From NCBI RefSeq assembly GCF_005938215.1, contig NZ_VCPD01000009.1, positions 57,306 through 121,305 of the forward strand: DNA of 64,000 nt, in the 5' to 3' direction. Source of the DNA: Ruegeria sediminis (GTDB taxonomy: Bacteria > Pseudomonadota > Alphaproteobacteria > Rhodobacterales > Rhodobacteraceae). Both the position numbers and the translations under genes were made by a program. The notes under the pieces are model-generated. The model did no database searches. It was not told where the DNA came from and worked only from the letters and a program-made list of their open reading frames with translations. Below are positions 61,949 through 64,000 of the stretch, piece by piece. Position 1 is the first letter of the stretch. Every line of letters begins with the position of its first letter.

Positions 61949-63355
61949 CTATTTGGCCGCGGTTGCGCGGTTTTCCGGGGTTTCCCCGTGGCCCGAATAC
62001 TGAAGCGGTATCTCTACGACAAAGGTTGTGCCAGGCCCCGCGTTCCTTTCATAGGTGATCGACCCACCCAAGGCGTCCATGATGTGTTTGGAGATGTTCA
62101 TGCCAAGCCCGGTACCCCCGATATTCCGCGTATCCGAAGAGTCGATTTGCGTGAAGCGCTCAAACACCTTGTCCCGGTCATCCTCCGAAAGCCCGATGCC
62201 ATTGTCCGCGAATAGAACACGGGCACGGTCGGCATTTGCGTGTACGGAAACCAAGACCTCGCTTCCCGAGGGCGAAAACTTGGCTGCGTTGGACAATATG
62301 TTGGCAAAGACCTGGAGCAGCCGGAGCTTGTCCGCATTCACCCAGATCAAATCGTCAGGCAATTCGGACCTGATAGACACTCCCAGCTTCGACGCGTAGG
62401 GCTGGTTGTCCGATATCGCTTCTGACACAGTCCGGACCAGTTCGATGTTTTCTCGCGAAAAACTCATGCTGCCTGCTTCGACGCTCTGAAGATCGAGGAT
62501 CTCGTTAATCAGGCTCAAAAGCCGTGAGCAGTTTCTTTGCGCTACGTCCAATATCGATGACACCTGCTCCGGCATCTCACCCAGCCGCCCCGAGTTCGCC
62601 AGGTCCACCGAACCCTTTATTGCTGTCAATGGCGTCCGCAGTTCGTGGCTCATGGTCGAAACGAACTCGGACTTGGCTCTGTACGCAATTTTTGCTTTCT
62701 CATGCTCGGAACGAAGCAACTCCATCTGGAAAAGCTTTGTCCTGTAGAACCGCAGGTAGACCCTTGAGCTCTCGATTATGAAGAAAAGCACGAAGACGCT
62801 CGTGAAAAACTGGGCCCACAACTCCGACTTTAGCGGCGCATCGGCTATCACGATGTCTCGAATGGGGATGAACAGAAAGGCTGCGCCAAAGATCGTCAGC
62901 CTGATCATCAAAACCGGCATCAGGTGATGGCTGTTCATGGCCGCGAACAAGGCCGCAGCAAAGAGAAAGAACAACGACATGAAATGTGTCGTCGGGCCCT
63001 GAAGGATGGCTATGCCGATCGAATACGAAACAATCACAGACGAACTGAGCAGGGCACCAAGGTAGAGCAAATGCAGAAACCTCTGCTCGGCGCGCCGATC
63101 GTTCCCCTTCCAACTCAAGACGCGTTTGAAAACCCAGAAATCGTAAACCTCGGACACGGCAATGAGCAGCAGCACGATGCCTGCCAATCGGGCGTCGTAA
63201 TAGAAGGCCGCAAGCGCAAGGGCGGCCGCATAAATGATTTGCCTCTGCCAAACCAGGTCCAGGCCCACCTGGCAGTAATCCTGCATTTGAAGAATGAGCG
63301 TGGGCGTTTCGCGCTCTTCCGGATCAGCGATCTCAGTTGCGGTCGGCCTTACCAA
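61949..63355 (-). CDS. multi-pass membrane histidine kinase
   Basis: This 468-residue kinase has about six predicted membrane segments (roughly 40-53, 57-75, 97-120, 125-143, 148-166, 180-197) in place of an extracytoplasmic sensor. HisKA with H237 (TMSHELRTPLTAIKG) follows, then HATPase boxes N (LSNAAKFSPSG), G1 (FADNGIGLSEDD) and G2 (GGTGLGMNISKHI). No receiver is fused. The start is TTG 63355, with gaggaag about 10 bases upstream; an internal ATG at residue 24 is possible. It is first of the minus-strand signalling set. Confidence 0.9.
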   Translation of the reverse strand: MVRPTATEIADPEERETPTLILQMQDYCQVGLDLVWQRQIIYAAALALAAFYYDARLAGIVLLLIAVSEVYDFWVFKRVLSWKGNDRRAEQRFLHLLYLGALLSSSVIVSYSIGIAILQGPTTHFMSLFFLFAAALFAAMNSHHLMPVLMIRLTIFGAAFLFIPIRDIVIADAPLKSELWAQFFTSVFVLFFIIESSRVYLRFYRTKLFQMELLRSEHEKAKIAYRAKSEFVSTMSHELRTPLTAIKGSVDLANSGRLGEMPEQVSSILDVAQRNCSRLLSLINEILDLQSVEAGSMSFSRENIELVRTVSEAISDNQPYASKLGVSIRSELPDDLIWVNADKLRLLQVFANILSNAAKFSPSGSEVLVSVHANADRARVLFADNGIGLSEDDRDKVFERFTQIDSSDTRNIGGTGLGMNISKHIMDALGGSITYERNAGPGTTFVVEIPLQYSGHGETPENRATAAK

Positions 63356-63475
63356 ACCAGTGCTTCCTCTTCATCATATTCCCGCACTATCAACCGTCAA
63401 AACCCTAACCACATCGGATGGCTTAAGTTGAATTTGTAGGTGGATTGAGCGCACGCACAAGTGGCAAAAATGCGG

Positions 63476-63682
63476 TCAAAGACAAAGGATTTCGTTCATC
63501 AACGCGAAAAGGTTGAAAACCGTTTTAGCGATGGGGTCACATTGTGCAAATCGGGTTGGGGCAAGCTCGCCCTCTCTCTGAACGGGCGCAACTAAATGGC
63601 TCAGTGTCGGAAAAATTCTGTCACTTCTCCTAATGCGCTGGAAAATCGTATTTTCTTGTTGCGTCATGTTTTCCTTAGACAT
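63476..63682 (-). CDS. possible small protein (68 aa), unknown
   Basis: This frame starts at ATG 63682 (MSKENMTQQENTIFQRIRR) with a G-rich stretch upstream and ends in the hydrophobic FNLFALMNEILCL. It lies in the AT-richer gap upstream of the second kinase, in the same direction. There is no recognisable domain and codon bias is not convincing. It may be spurious or a remnant of the inserted element. Confidence 0.35.
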   Translation of the reverse strand: MSKENMTQQENTIFQRIRRSDRIFPTLSHLVAPVQREGELAPTRFAQCDPIAKTVFNLFALMNEILCL

Positions 63683-63839
63683 TACCCGCCCCCCGACATT
63701 CGGTCGAAGGCCCGTGGATGGCATCGGCTCAATGATAGTTCTCGAACCGAGAGCGTGGCGCTCAGCCTGATCCCGATGCTAGGTTTTGGGATCGCCGAAT
63801 GTTGACCAGGCGCTGACGGCGATGATTGGGCTGGCCCAA

Positions 63840-63866
63840 AACGAACAAAGCCGCCTTTCGGCGGCT
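63840..63866 (-). terminator. terminator of tRNA-fMet
   Basis: On the minus strand the perfect stem agccgcc-gaaa-ggcggct is followed by TTGTTCGTTTT, 14 bases after the tRNA 3' end. Confidence 0.85.
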
Positions 63867-63879
63867 GGTTGGGTTGATT

Positions 63880-63956
<77 letters not shown>

Positions 63957-64000
63957 TCATTTGGTTTTGGTCTTTTGCCTGTTCGGCTGTTTGGGACCAT

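Larger units (their letters stand above)
63356..63879. other. 524-bp gap between kinase gene and tRNA-fMet
   Basis: It contains the doubtful 68-aa ORF and the tRNA terminator; otherwise I see nothing supportable. Composition is AT-richer than most of the window by eye, consistent with island sequence or an element end. Confidence 0.5.

Noticed and set aside
63596..63805. Plus-strand 69-codon frame near the right end
   Set aside because: No ribosome site, no homology, overlaps the doubtful minus-strand ORF.

Overview
The window is a high-GC alphaproteobacterial chromosome segment, most likely from the Rhodobacterales (Roseobacter group). Markers for this are MipZ, COQ9, a FYDLN-type (TIGR02300) acidic protein, DUF1244, DUF2783, an Mcl1-type malyl-CoA lyase, a taurine-pyruvate aminotransferase-like enzyme, a DmdB-like acyl-CoA ligase, and C1-A72 initiator tRNA. 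Genus cannot be fixed from sequence reading alone. About 60 protein genes and two tRNAs are supported. No CRISPR array, rRNA, or intact insertion sequence was seen.

Layout. 1-4.3 kb: translation operon rpsP-(bluB, 47-aa membrane ORF)-rimM-trmD, then an opposite-strand lysozyme lipoprotein, then rplS-rpmE. 4.4-8.5 kb: DEAD-box helicase, MipZ, and a class III nucleotide cyclase. 8.6-15.9 kb: a MarR regulator divergent from a homogentisate catabolic operon (hmgA, fahA, MBL-fold protein, FAD monooxygenase, DUF2783, VOC protein, maiA). 16-21.4 kb: ureohydrolase, DOPA-4,5-dioxygenase-like protein, DmdB-like ligase, taurine-pyruvate aminotransferase-like enzyme, small outer-membrane barrel. 21.4-25.6 kb: two quinone oxidoreductase-like enzymes, DUF2189 membrane protein, COQ9, rpsU. 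25.7-31.3 kb: EamA permease, P450, arylsulfatase, and a CAP-domain protein with long acidic repeats. 31.4-37.4 kb: PPK2, Lrp regulator with ald, MscS channel, YtoQ, methyltransferase, LysR. 37.5-45.5 kb: pheT-pheS, BNR-repeat protein, rplT-rpmI, pyk, N-formylglutamate amidohydrolase-like protein. 45.6-52.3 kb: DUF1244, CoA-transferase, LigB-type dioxygenase, the D-glutamate operon dgcN-dgcA-dat, and divergent mcl1. 52.4-57.2 kb: PA14-like secreted protein, accA, MltB-type transglycosylase, GntR regulator, YgjP-like protease, TIGR02300 protein.

The right end differs. After tRNA-Ala(GGC) at 57400-57475 there is a scrap resembling an integrase N-terminus and an eroded tRNA 3'-end fragment (57701-57726). 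Then comes a one-directional set of signalling genes: receiver protein, CHASE-like/PAS histidine kinase, Hpt protein, receiver with a degenerate GGDEF-like domain, and a second membrane histidine kinase. The set ends at tRNA-fMet (63880-63956). The fragment at 57701 matches the 3' end of that tRNA-fMet in the same orientation, so 57.7-63.9 kb reads as a small tRNA-integrated island carrying a split multicomponent phosphorelay. This is the most noteworthy structure in the window. Functions elsewhere are mostly core metabolism and translation plus aromatic, D-amino-acid and organosulfur catabolism typical of marine roseobacters.
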